Shown here piece after piece: positions 1-6,956 of a stretch of 46,458 bases of DNA. This DNA is from Candidatus Gastranaerophilales bacterium HUM_9 (GTDB lineage Bacteria; Cyanobacteriota; Vampirovibrionia; Gastranaerophilales; Gastranaerophilaceae), in assembly GCA_002103075.1 (NCBI GenBank), contig DABG01000014.1, positions 1 through 46,458 on the forward strand, given 5' to 3'. Made by a program: the position numbers and the translations under genes. The first letter of the stretch is position 1. Each line of letters starts with the position of its first letter. A model generated the notes under the pieces. It made no database searches. It had not been told where the DNA came from and was given only the letters and a program-made list of their open reading frames with translations.

Positions 1-39
1 ATGCTTTCATTCGGCTTCAAGTGGTTGATTGGAAGATAA
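1..39 (+). CDS. C-terminal tail of an upstream gene (partial)
   Basis: The first 12 codons of the window read MLSFGFKWLIGR and then stop at TAA. A strong intrinsic terminator follows 11 bp later, which is what the end of a plus-strand gene should look like. The methionine is probably internal, because the gene continues to the left of the window. The alternating hydrophobic and aromatic residues would suit a closing beta strand, but 12 residues are too few to assign a family. Confidence 0.45.
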   Translation: MLSFGFKWLIGR

Positions 40-50
40 ATATAATTATA

Positions 51-81
51 AAAAAGCTAGATTTTAAAAATCTAGCTTTTT
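51..81 (+). terminator. Intrinsic terminator of the upstream gene
   Basis: AAAAAGCTAGATTT pairs perfectly with AAATCTAGCTTTTT across a 3-nt loop (14 bp). The 3' arm ends in a T run followed by TATATATTTA. It is symmetric and could act in both directions. Confidence 0.8.
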
Positions 82-167
82 ATATATTTAAAAATTATTT
101 AATTTTAACTATTTTCTTTCTTTTCAGAGTTGCGAAGCCAAAAGCGTGAGGGAGCTGAGGCTGTAGC

Positions 168-226
168 TGTTTTGACAAAAGAGATTCTGAAACAAGTTCA
201 GAATGACTATCTCGTTGTCAAAAAGC
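168..226. repeat. Nested palindromic repeat (GATTC-GAA family)
   Basis: An inner hairpin, GATTCTGAA-ACAAG-TTCAGAAT (183-205), sits inside an outer stem TTTTGACAA / TTGTCAAAA (170-178 with 215-223). Related inner palindromes occur at 19299-19324, 19349-19372 and 29469-29490, all between genes. They are probably copies of a REP/MITE-like family. Confidence 0.65.
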
Positions 227-640
227 GAAATGCCGTTACATGTGACCGAGTAAGACAGGAAGAAAACAGTAGAAAAAGAAAGCGGATTGGCGACAGAGTG
301 CGAAAGGTCTTGGGAGTAACCCAAGACCTGTAGACACGTTTAACGTCGGCAACCAAGCAGAAACGGCACGCTGAGTAGACACGAAAATATTTGCACTCAA
401 CCGTTGAAGCTCATAACTCGAAATTCGTAATTTTATTTTAGTTATCGAATTTCTCAAACAAATTCGCTGTCTTGAATTTACTCCACGCTCACAGAGTTTC
501 GCCTTTTGTGACGTTGTCACAGTCGGCTTAATCTGTTCGCTATCCGGACTAACTTCGTGTCGTCCGTCCGTAAATTCGCTGTCTGGGTTTCGTTTATGTT
601 TTCGTGCCTACTATGTTGTTTTCAACAACAATAAAAAAGC

Positions 641-692
641 GTCATTCAGAGCGTGCTGTAAGTATTTCTTTATTGCAAGCGTGGAATCCCTG
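641..692 (-). repeat. Dispersed repeat, ACAGGGATTC...CTCTGAATGAC family (copy 1)
   Basis: Read on the minus strand this is a 52-nt element beginning ACAGGGATTC and ending CACGCTCTGAATGAC. A near full-length relative lies at 24174-24225 and an internally shortened one at 10744-10773. All three lie between genes. Confidence 0.65.
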
Positions 693-797
693 TAAACATG
701 TTCCGTGGAGTACTTTATCATCTAAAGTTCACATACAAAAACACATATTCGTGATTATTTTTTATTAAGGAATGTAAATCGCAGACAATTTTATTCA

Positions 798-829
798 TTG
801 TAACAATTTTTCCTATAAAATTGTTACAA
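798..829. repeat. 13-bp perfect inverted repeat
   Basis: TTGTAACAATTTT and AAAATTGTTACAA face each other across TCCTAT. There is no T run, so it is not an obvious terminator. It could be a protein-binding palindrome or a small structured element. A shorter relative, TTGTAACAA/TTGTTACAA, lies at 12122-12150. Confidence 0.5.
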
Positions 830-1112
830 AACTTAACAATTCTGTTATTAGCTAATTTTATTGATTTAAAAGACATTTTTAGTATTTCAATAGGTAAAAT
901 TATTATTAAATTTTTCAATTTTACATGCTAAATTTTTGACCTTTAACCACCTTAAAAAATCAGCCTCTATCGCTTGTACTGCAAGGGATTACAGCTTTAC
1001 TATATTATAAAATCCTTTAATAATACAAAATAAATGGAAATATGTTAAAAAATGTCCGGCTAGAACTGTGTTTTATTATATAGTGAAAATATTAATAAAA
1101 AGGAATATATAT

Positions 1113-1139
1113 ATGGCTTACAATCAAAGTTATTACTAG
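1113..1139 (+). CDS. Possible 8-codon leader peptide MAYNQSYY
   Basis: ATG follows an SD-like AAAAAGGA at 5-7 nt and encodes MAYNQSYY before TAG. The next gene, an HTH regulator, starts 69 bp downstream on the same strand. Position and ribosome binding site make a translated leader or uORF plausible. No attenuator hairpin was recognised, and at this length chance cannot be excluded. Confidence 0.25.
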   Translation: MAYNQSYY

Positions 1140-1207
1140 CAAAATCGGGACAAATTATCAATTTTCTTAAAAAGTTAAATAGTTAGAGTTGTGATAAAGG
1201 AATTTTT

Positions 1208-1438
1208 ATGGAAAAGTATTTTAAAAGAAGATATCTTTTAACCGAGCGAGAAGCTGTAATATTAAAATACCTTATTCAAGGTTATATGAATACAGAAATA
1301 GCTGACAAATTAAACTTAAGTGTTCATACAATAAAAGCACATGTCAGTTCGCTATTAACTAAATTCAACGTAAATACAAGAGTTGCACTAGCAGTTTATG
1401 TAGTAAAAGATTGTTTCTATAATAATGTTCCAGTTTAA
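1208..1438 (+). CDS. Orphan LuxR/GerE-type HTH DNA-binding protein
   Basis: The 76-residue product is almost entirely a LuxR-type helix-turn-helix. LTEREAVILKYLIQGYMN (residues 11-28) is the first helix pair, EIADKLNLSVHTIKAHVSSL carries the scaffold and recognition helices, and FNVNTRVALAVYVVK is the dimerisation helix. No receiver or ligand-binding domain precedes it, so it is a stand-alone DNA-binding domain like GerE. The start is set by AAAGGAA (1196-1202), 5 nt before ATG. It sits about 100 bp upstream of pyrH on the same strand, but pyrH has its own strong SD. The family is clear from sequence; its target genes and input signal are unknown. Confidence 0.85.
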   Translation: MEKYFKRRYLLTEREAVILKYLIQGYMNTEIADKLNLSVHTIKAHVSSLLTKFNVNTRVALAVYVVKDCFYNNVPV

Positions 1439-1539
1439 AAATATTGCGTTAAAACCTTTATTTTTGTTAAGATTTATCTTTACATTACACGTGAAATCAT
1501 GTTAATATTGATATGTAATTTAGTGTATAAGGGGTAGTA

Positions 1540-2262
1540 ATGAGCAATAATAAATATAATAGAATCCTGCTAAAAGTAAGCGGTGAAGCGTTACTTGGAA
1601 CTCAGGAGTTTGGTATTGACTATAAACCCGTTGAAATGATGGCAAATGAAATTGAACAAATTCTTAAAAAGAATGTTCAAGTTGCAGTCGTTGTTGGCGG
1701 CGGAAATATTTTCAGAGGAATGAAAAATAGTGCAAAATTAGGTATGGATAGAGCTTCTGGCGACTATGTTGGTATGTTAGCCACTGTTATGAATGCTGTT
1801 GCTCTTCAAAGTGCATTAAAAAAAATTGGTGTTGATTGCAGAATTCAGTCTGCAATTACTATGAACCAAATTGCAGAGCCATACATAAGACACCGTGCAA
1901 TTCGTCACCTTGAGAAAGGAAGAGTTGTTATTTTCGCAGCAGGTACAGGTAATCCGTTCTTCACAACTGACACTGCAGCAGCATTAAGAGCTTCTGAAAT
2001 TGATGCAGAAGCTATGTTAATGGCTAAAAACGGAGTTGATGGGGTTTACTCAGATGATCCTAGAACTAATCCTGACGCTAAAAAACTAGAAGTTCTTCAC
2101 TATACAGATATCATTAAAAATGATTTAAAAGTTATGGATACTTCTGCTTGTTCACTTTGTGAACAAAATAATATTCCAATTATAGTTTTTGATTTTAAAG
2201 CTAAAGGTAGCCTAGAAAGAATTATAAGTGGTGAAAAAGTAGGTTCTTACGTAAGTAAATAG
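1540..2262 (+). CDS. pyrH: Uridylate kinase (UMP kinase)
   Basis: Phosphorylates UMP to UDP with ATP in cytosolic pyrimidine synthesis. The bacterial enzyme is a hexamer of the amino-acid-kinase fold. Visible hallmarks are ILLKVSGEALL near residue 9, the glycine loop VVGGGNIFRG near 52-61, GTGNPFFTTDTAAALRA and DGVYSDDPRTNP near the nucleotide site. The 240-residue length is normal. The start is ATG behind AAGGGG. It is the first gene of pyrH-frr-cdsA-rnc-rpe; pyrH next to frr is a common bacterial arrangement. The rpsB and tsf genes that often come before pyrH are not present in the 1.5 kb upstream. Confidence 0.97.
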   Translation: MSNNKYNRILLKVSGEALLGTQEFGIDYKPVEMMANEIEQILKKNVQVAVVVGGGNIFRGMKNSAKLGMDRASGDYVGMLATVMNAVALQSALKKIGVDCRIQSAITMNQIAEPYIRHRAIRHLEKGRVVIFAAGTGNPFFTTDTAAALRASEIDAEAMLMAKNGVDGVYSDDPRTNPDAKKLEVLHYTDIIKNDLKVMDTSACSLCEQNNIPIIVFDFKAKGSLERIISGEKVGSYVSK

Positions 2263-2297
2263 ATAGTATATTATTTAATAAATTGAAAGAGGTAAAA

Positions 2298-2864
2298 ATG
2301 TCAGAAGCAGTTGATATGTTATTTTTAACAGGCGAAGAAAAAATGGAAAAAGCTATTGCACAGCTAAAAAAAGAATTTTCAACAGTTAGAACAGGTCGTG
2401 CAAATCCTGGTATCCTAGACAAGGTTGTTGTTGATTATTATGGAGCACCAACTCCACTTAGACAAATGTCACAAGTAACCGTTCAAGATGGAACAACTCT
2501 TGTTATCACTCCTTATGACAAAACAATCCTTAAAGATATCGAAAAAGCTATTATCAAGGCTGAATTGGGAATTTCTCCTAACAGTGACGGTATTTGTATT
2601 CGTTTACAATTCCCACCTTTGACCGAAGAAAGAAGAAAAGACATCGTTAAAGACGTTAAAAAGATGGGTGAAGATGCAAAGGTTGCTGTTCGTAACATCA
2701 GAAGAGAAATGACAGATGATTTGAAGAAAGCTGAAAAAGCTGAAAATCTTCCAGAAGATATGGTTAAAGATAACCAAGACAAAATCCAAAAAGTTACCGA
2801 TAAATATACAAAAATTATCGATACAAACGTTGCAGAAAAAGAAAAAGAGGTTATGACAGTATAA
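2298..2864 (+). CDS. frr: Ribosome recycling factor
   Basis: Splits post-termination ribosomes together with EF-G and IF3. The 188-residue product shows the family core FSTVRTGRANPGILDKVVVDYYG near the N-terminus, PPLTEERRKDIVK in the middle and VRNIRREMTDDLKKAEK in the long helical domain. An upstream in-frame TTG at 2283 was rejected because AAAGAGG (2286-2292) is correctly spaced for the ATG at 2298. It lies 35 bp after pyrH, and its stop overlaps the cdsA start by one base (TAATG), suggesting translational coupling. Confidence 0.97.
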   Translation: MSEAVDMLFLTGEEKMEKAIAQLKKEFSTVRTGRANPGILDKVVVDYYGAPTPLRQMSQVTVQDGTTLVITPYDKTILKDIEKAIIKAELGISPNSDGICIRLQFPPLTEERRKDIVKDVKKMGEDAKVAVRNIRREMTDDLKKAEKAENLPEDMVKDNQDKIQKVTDKYTKIIDTNVAEKEKEVMTV

Positions 2865-3757
2865 TGTTAGACAAAAAAAATAATATAACAAGAATTATTA
2901 CAGGTGTAATTTTAGGGTTTACAGTTTTATTCTCTCTAATAATAGGTGGTTCGGCTCTATTTGCACTGACCTTGTTATTTATTATTTTTGCAACAAAAGA
3001 ATACGTCGCTATTCTTAAAAATAAAGGGTTTTATCCAAGTTTTAAAGTAATATTGTTTGCAGATTTGTTTTTGTCAATTTTAGCATATTGCAACCATTTT
3101 AATATGTTATCATTTGCTCTAACAATCTGCTCAATATCTGCTTTTATGTGGGTATTATTCAAAGGTAGACAACCTTATATTGCAAACGCAGCAACGATTA
3201 TCTTAGGATTTATTTATGGCGGATTATTTCCACTATATTTAATCTTCTTAAGAGATATCGGTACAAACCCTACATATTCTTATCTTTTAAAAAGTTCAGG
3301 AGAGGGAGTAGGTAAAGGTTATGTACTTCTAATATTTTTTGCGGTTCTAATCACTGATACTGGTTGCTACTACTTTGGCTCAAAATTTGGCAAACACAAA
3401 CTTGCACCAATAATTAGTCCTAACAAAACAATAGAAGGCTCTATTGGTGGAACATTTCTTGCGATATTAGTTTCATTATTCATCGGTCATTTAATTAATC
3501 TAGCTTGGTATCATTGTGTAATTGCAGGTATTTTAATCGCTTTATTTGCACAAGTTGGGGATTTGTGTGAATCACTTATCAAGCGTGATGCAGGGGTAAA
3601 AGATTCAGGAAATATTCTTCCTGGACATGGTGGATTTTTAGATAGAACCGATAGTTACGTATTCACTTTACCTATATTATATTATTATTTTCAATATATT
3701 GTTTATGATTCAAACACAATGAATGCTTTAACAACTCTTTTTAGAGGGTTTTGGTAA
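2864..3757 (+). CDS. cdsA: Phosphatidate cytidylyltransferase
   Basis: Makes CDP-diacylglycerol from phosphatidic acid and CTP at the inner membrane, the branch point for phospholipid synthesis. The 297-residue protein is a chain of hydrophobic helices. It ends in the family signature: SLIKRDAGVKDSGN, then LPGHGGFLDRTDSYVF (about residues 240-270), with the conserved K-R, K-D and H-G-G-x-x-D-R-x-D residues. ATG overlaps the frr stop as TAATG, and its own TAA overlaps the rnc ATG in the same way. Confidence 0.96.
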   Translation: MLDKKNNITRIITGVILGFTVLFSLIIGGSALFALTLLFIIFATKEYVAILKNKGFYPSFKVILFADLFLSILAYCNHFNMLSFALTICSISAFMWVLFKGRQPYIANAATIILGFIYGGLFPLYLIFLRDIGTNPTYSYLLKSSGEGVGKGYVLLIFFAVLITDTGCYYFGSKFGKHKLAPIISPNKTIEGSIGGTFLAILVSLFIGHLINLAWYHCVIAGILIALFAQVGDLCESLIKRDAGVKDSGNILPGHGGFLDRTDSYVFTLPILYYYFQYIVYDSNTMNALTTLFRGFW

Positions 3758-4452
3758 TGTTTAATATATTTGATGTTGAATGTACAAAAAAAGATGTTTT
3801 AAAAAAAGCACTAACTCACCCATCATATACAAAAGATATGGGATTAGGTCATATTGAGTCTTATGAACGACTAGAATTTTTAGGTGATGCCGTTCTGAAA
3901 CTTACCATGTCAAAACTTCTTTATGACAAATATCCTGACTATGAAGAGGGTGAACTATCAAAAATGCGTTCCATTCTTGTATCAGATGCTATTTTAGCTG
4001 ATATTGCGGTTAAAATAGGCATTCCTGATCGTCTTATTTTAAGTAAATCAGAAGCTGCTACTGGTGGCAGAACACGTTCTTCAAACATTGCTTGTGCATT
4101 GGAAGCAACACTTGGAGCTTATTATCTTGATGGCAAGATAGATGATGTTGAACATTTTATCAAAGAAAATCTTTTGCCATTATCTGATGATATAGTAGAA
4201 CATTTTGTAAAATATAATGCAAAAGCTGTGTTGCAGGAATATACCCAAAAACAAGATAATTCTGTTCCTGTTTATACAACTCTTGGTATGACAGGGCCTC
4301 AACACAAACCTGTGTTTGAAGTAAGCGTAACTTATAACGATAAGGAATTAGCAAGAGGTTCAGGTCATACTAAAAAAGAAGCTCAACAAAATTGTGCATT
4401 TAAAGCGTGTGTTGAACTTGGTTTAACTGATGAGGAGTGTACAAATGAATAA
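3757..4452 (+). CDS. rnc: Ribonuclease III, with an atypical active-site residue
   Basis: Cleaves double-stranded RNA in rRNA and mRNA processing. The 231-residue protein has the RNase III signature ERLEFLGDAVL (37-47) and a C-terminal dsRNA-binding domain (about 155-224, ending GHTKKEAQQNCAFKACVELG). Family enzymes use four acidic residues. E37, D44 and E116 are visible here, but the position usually Asp (AD-x-x-EA) is Cys113 in SNIACALEATLGAYYLDG. Activity or metal use may therefore differ from E. coli. ATG at 3757 is preferred over an upstream TTG because GAGGG lies 8 nt before it. Confidence 0.93.
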   Translation: MFNIFDVECTKKDVLKKALTHPSYTKDMGLGHIESYERLEFLGDAVLKLTMSKLLYDKYPDYEEGELSKMRSILVSDAILADIAVKIGIPDRLILSKSEAATGGRTRSSNIACALEATLGAYYLDGKIDDVEHFIKENLLPLSDDIVEHFVKYNAKAVLQEYTQKQDNSVPVYTTLGMTGPQHKPVFEVSVTYNDKELARGSGHTKKEAQQNCAFKACVELGLTDEECTNE

Positions 4453-5086
4453 AGTAATAGTTTCACCATCAATTTTATCAGCAGATTTTGTTAATTTGGA
4501 AAGAGATATAAAAAAAATTAAAGAAGCTGGTGCTGAATGGGTTCATATAGATGTTATGGACGGGGATTTTGTACCTAACATAACAATTGGTATACCAGTT
4601 GTTAAGTCGATAAAAAGAGTAACAGACCTTGTTTTAGATGTTCATTTAATGATTTCACACCCAGAAAAATACGTTGAAGATTTCGCAAACGCTGGTGCTG
4701 ATATAATAACTTTTCATTATGAAGCGACAAAAGAAATGACTGAAGAGGTTATAAACAAAATTCATTCATTGGGTAAAAAGGTTGGCTTGAGTATTAAACC
4801 TAAAACTTCATATAAAGAAATTGAAAAATATATTCCTATGTGTGATTTAATATTGGTTATGACGGTTGAACCTGGGTTTGGCGGACAAAAATTTATCAAT
4901 GAATGCACTGAAAAGTTAGCACCAATAAAACAATTGCAAAAAGAGGGTCAATATTTACAAGTTGATGGTGGAATAAATGCCGAAACTGCAAAGATTTGCA
5001 CAAAAAAGGGTGTAAACTCATTGGTTGCAGGAAGTTATGTTTTTAATTCCGATGATTTAAAGACTAGAATTGATAGTTTGAGATAA
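4445..5086 (+). CDS. rpe: Ribulose-phosphate 3-epimerase
   Basis: Interconverts ribulose 5-phosphate and xylulose 5-phosphate in the pentose phosphate pathway. The 213-residue TIM barrel carries PSILSADF at the N-terminus, VHIDVMDGDFVPNITIG with catalytic Asp36, VHLMISHPEKYV, the phosphate loop MTVEPGFGGQKF and VDGGINAETA. An in-frame ATG at 4430 exists, but GAGG (4433-4436) fits the ATG at 4445, and family proteins start close to IVSPSIL. The gene overlaps the rnc stop by 8 nt and is followed by a strong terminator, so it ends the operon. Confidence 0.96.
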   Translation: MNKVIVSPSILSADFVNLERDIKKIKEAGAEWVHIDVMDGDFVPNITIGIPVVKSIKRVTDLVLDVHLMISHPEKYVEDFANAGADIITFHYEATKEMTEEVINKIHSLGKKVGLSIKPKTSYKEIEKYIPMCDLILVMTVEPGFGGQKFINECTEKLAPIKQLQKEGQYLQVDGGINAETAKICTKKGVNSLVAGSYVFNSDDLKTRIDSLR

Positions 5087-5140
5087 ACCTGTACAGTATC
5101 CATAATTCATTTGTAAGCAATGACGTAAAATGACAAATAA

Positions 5141-5177
5141 GGAAGCGGCATTTTAATAAAATTAAAATGCCGCTTCC
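5141..5177. terminator. Bidirectional terminator between rpe and a convergent gene
   Basis: GGAAGCGGCATTTTAAT pairs perfectly with its complement 5161-5177 across AAA (17 bp). It lies between convergent genes (rpe ends at 5086, the minus-strand gene ends at 5200). A-rich and T-rich flanks are modest on both sides. Confidence 0.85.
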
Positions 5178-5199
5178 AAAATCTATAAATATTTTTAAA

Positions 5200-5685
5200 T
5201 TATGCTTCAAATTCTCCAGCAAGTTCTTCTGGAAGTTCTCCGCCAGCATAAAAGTCTTTTTCTTCAGCTTTTGGTAATGCTTCAAGTTTTTTGTTTGTTT
5301 CGTTAATTGTATAGGCATCTTTTTCAGCTTTTTCAGCGAATTTCAAACTACCATTTTTAAACATAAATGGTTGAGTATGAACTTTGTTATCAACAGCTGT
5401 TGCTGCTTCTGAGTCAACAACTTCTGCTGCTAGAGCTTTTCTATGATTACATTTTCTAATAATTACGTTTACTGGGTTATCTTCGTTTCTTGAAATCATT
5501 TCACTTAATTTATCCCAGAACTTAGTAGCTTTTTTAGTACTTAAAGCTAATGTTTGATCTTTCATAATTTGCATTGCTGATTCATCAACTTTTACTGCCA
5601 TACCAAAACTTGTATTATTTCTACGTCTATTACAATTCATTGAGTTATAGTTGTTGTTTACTGCGGGGTTGATACTTAAATTCAT
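5200..5685 (-). CDS. Uncharacterised protein, 161 aa
   Basis: No family recognised. The protein is soluble, without signal peptide or membrane segment. The N-terminus is Asn/Arg-rich (NNNYNSMNCNRRRNNTSFG), the body is mixed helical with many Lys, Ala and Glu, and the end is acidic. The upstream in-frame ATG at 5700 is rejected: AAAGGAAG lies 4 nt before the ATG at 5685. The short N-terminal N-T-S-F-G segment resembles N-P-I-N-F-K-A and Q-I-T-F-K-G in two other unknown proteins here (42959-45613 and 40598-42091). It is divergent from the glutamate synthase genes. Confidence 0.7.
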   Translation of the reverse strand: MNLSINPAVNNNYNSMNCNRRRNNTSFGMAVKVDESAMQIMKDQTLALSTKKATKFWDKLSEMISRNEDNPVNVIIRKCNHRKALAAEVVDSEAATAVDNKVHTQPFMFKNGSLKFAEKAEKDAYTINETNKKLEALPKAEEKDFYAGGELPEELAGEFEA

Positions 5686-5757
5686 AATACTTCCTTTCAT
5701 TACGCTTTGTAGTTATTTAATACCGCTGAATATTAAAACTTGCGGTTCAATTATCAA

Positions 5758-5781
5758 TTTTTACAAAACTTAATGTAAAAA
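5758..5781. promoter_or_regulatory. Palindrome upstream of the glutamate synthase promoter
   Basis: TTTTTACA and TGTAAAAA form an 8-bp inverted repeat across 8 nt, ending 24 bp before the -35 box at 5806. Spacing and symmetry fit a dimeric regulator site between two divergent genes. It does not match the NtcA pattern GTA-N8-TAC. Confidence 0.35.
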
Positions 5782-5805
5782 ATATTGAAAATTTGTACTA
5801 ATTTC

Positions 5806-5835
5806 TTGACAGAATATTAGTGTAAGGTTTACAAT
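5806..5835 (+). promoter_or_regulatory. Sigma-70 type promoter of the glutamate synthase operon
   Basis: TTGACA (5806-5811) and TACAAT (5830-5835) are separated by 18 bp. The expected start is at about 5842, and the gene's ATG is at 5844, so the mRNA should have a 5' leader of 0-2 nt. GGAG directly before the ATG is too close to serve as an SD. Confidence 0.7.
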
Positions 5836-5843
5836 AATGGAGT

Positions 5844-6956
5844 ATGTGTAGAATTGGGGCAATAAAATCTAAAAAATATATTCATCCATCAAAAGCGTTG
5901 AATTTGATGCGTTCTCAGCAAGAGGGTCATGATGATTCAGGATTTGCATTTGTTATGCAAGATTTGGGTGGTATCTTTGAAACATATAAAGATTTGCCTA
6001 TTTTATCAATGGCTGCAACTTTAGAAGGAACACGTCTTGCAGAGGATATTTTACACGACATAGGGTTTAAAAGAGTTTTGCAATGGTCACCTGATGTTAA
6101 GCCTGAAAAAGGATTAAAGATTACACCAATGCCAAACTACATTTTTGATGTATTAATGTATCCAAAAAGCCACAAGTATGCAACGAAAGAAGAAAAAGAA
6201 GAATTACTTATTGATACAAGCATCAAATTAAGAAAAGCATTAGAAGAAAATAATTCTGGCTTTATATATTCTTTCTGGCCTGATGTTTTAACCTTAAAAG
6301 AAATTGGTAGTCCAAAAGATATCGGAACATATTTCAATCTTTGGAATGATGATAAAGATTTGTGTTCAAAAATTATCACTGCACAATGCAGGCAAAACAC
6401 GAATTACGGTATTGTTAGATATGCTGCACACCCATTCTTTTTAGAAGGTTATACAGTGTTAGCTAATGGCGAAAATACATTTTATGAAAAAAATAGACTT
6501 TATCAACAAGGTTTGTACAAAGGTTATATCGGGTTTGAATCAGATTCTCAATGTTTCTTGTATTCTTTACACTACGTAAATAAAATTTTAAAATGGCCAT
6601 TAGAATATTTTATGCACACAATAAATCCATTATCTTATAACGAGATTTGTAATAGAAAACCTCTTGAAAGAGATATTTTATTAAGAATAAAGGCTTCTTT
6701 AGAACATTTAGAAACAAATGGTCCTAATACAGTTTTAGGTGTTGTTCCAAACGGGAATTTAATTTGTGTTTGCGACCCTAAAAAATTAAGACCTGTAGTA
6801 GTTGGAAGAGATAAGGACACTGTTATTATGACCTCAGAAGTAGCAGGTATAAACGATATTCTTCCAAACAGAGATATGAGCAAAGACATCTACCCAAAAG
6901 AAAGAGAAATGGTAGTTGTTACGAATGATTTAACGGTGGAAAGATGGCAGCAGTAA
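5844..6956 (+). CDS. Glutamate synthase, glutamine amidotransferase subunit (split archaeal type)
   Basis: Class II (Ntn) glutamine amidotransferase domain that releases ammonia from glutamine for glutamate synthesis. The product begins MCRIGAIKSKK, so removal of Met exposes the catalytic Cys2. QQEGHDDSGFAFVMQDLGG and ITAQCRQNTNYG are further amidotransferase features, and the C-terminal part (VLGVVPNGNLICVCDPKKLRPVVVG...TSEVAG) fits this domain. At 370 residues it is only one third of the bacterial GltB polypeptide; the other domains are encoded by the next two genes. The start is fixed by Cys2. There is no usable SD, and the promoter places +1 next to the ATG. It overlaps the next gene by 13 nt. 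Confidence 0.9.
   Translation: MCRIGAIKSKKYIHPSKALNLMRSQQEGHDDSGFAFVMQDLGGIFETYKDLPILSMAATLEGTRLAEDILHDIGFKRVLQWSPDVKPEKGLKITPMPNYIFDVLMYPKSHKYATKEEKEELLIDTSIKLRKALEENNSGFIYSFWPDVLTLKEIGSPKDIGTYFNLWNDDKDLCSKIITAQCRQNTNYGIVRYAAHPFFLEGYTVLANGENTFYEKNRLYQQGLYKGYIGFESDSQCFLYSLHYVNKILKWPLEYFMHTINPLSYNEICNRKPLERDILLRIKASLEHLETNGPNTVLGVVPNGNLICVCDPKKLRPVVVGRDKDTVIMTSEVAGINDILPNRDMSKDIYPKEREMVVVTNDLTVERWQQ

Larger units (their letters stand above)
82..1112. other. Long non-coding region with repeats, no credible gene
   Basis: About 1 kb without a believable gene. Short open frames here have no family signature, no ribosome binding site and cross inverted repeats. The part from about 130 to 620 is visibly richer in G+C than its surroundings. 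It contains a direct repeat AAATTCGCTGTCT (near 461 and 571) and an imperfect inverted pair (GTAGACACGAAAATAT near 375, its counterpart near 600-615). The part from 720 to 1110 is very AT-rich. Embedded elements are listed separately. Confidence 0.6.

Noticed and set aside
130..333. Plus-strand frame of 67 codons near the left edge
   Set aside because: Crosses a nested palindromic repeat and has no SD or known domain.
1508..1531. TTGATA...TATAAG as a pyrH promoter
   Set aside because: Spacer is only 12 bp, and the second box overlaps the SD sequence.
5758..5781. NtcA site upstream of glutamate synthase
   Set aside because: The palindrome has TAC-N10-GTA polarity; the NtcA pattern is GTA-N8-TAC.
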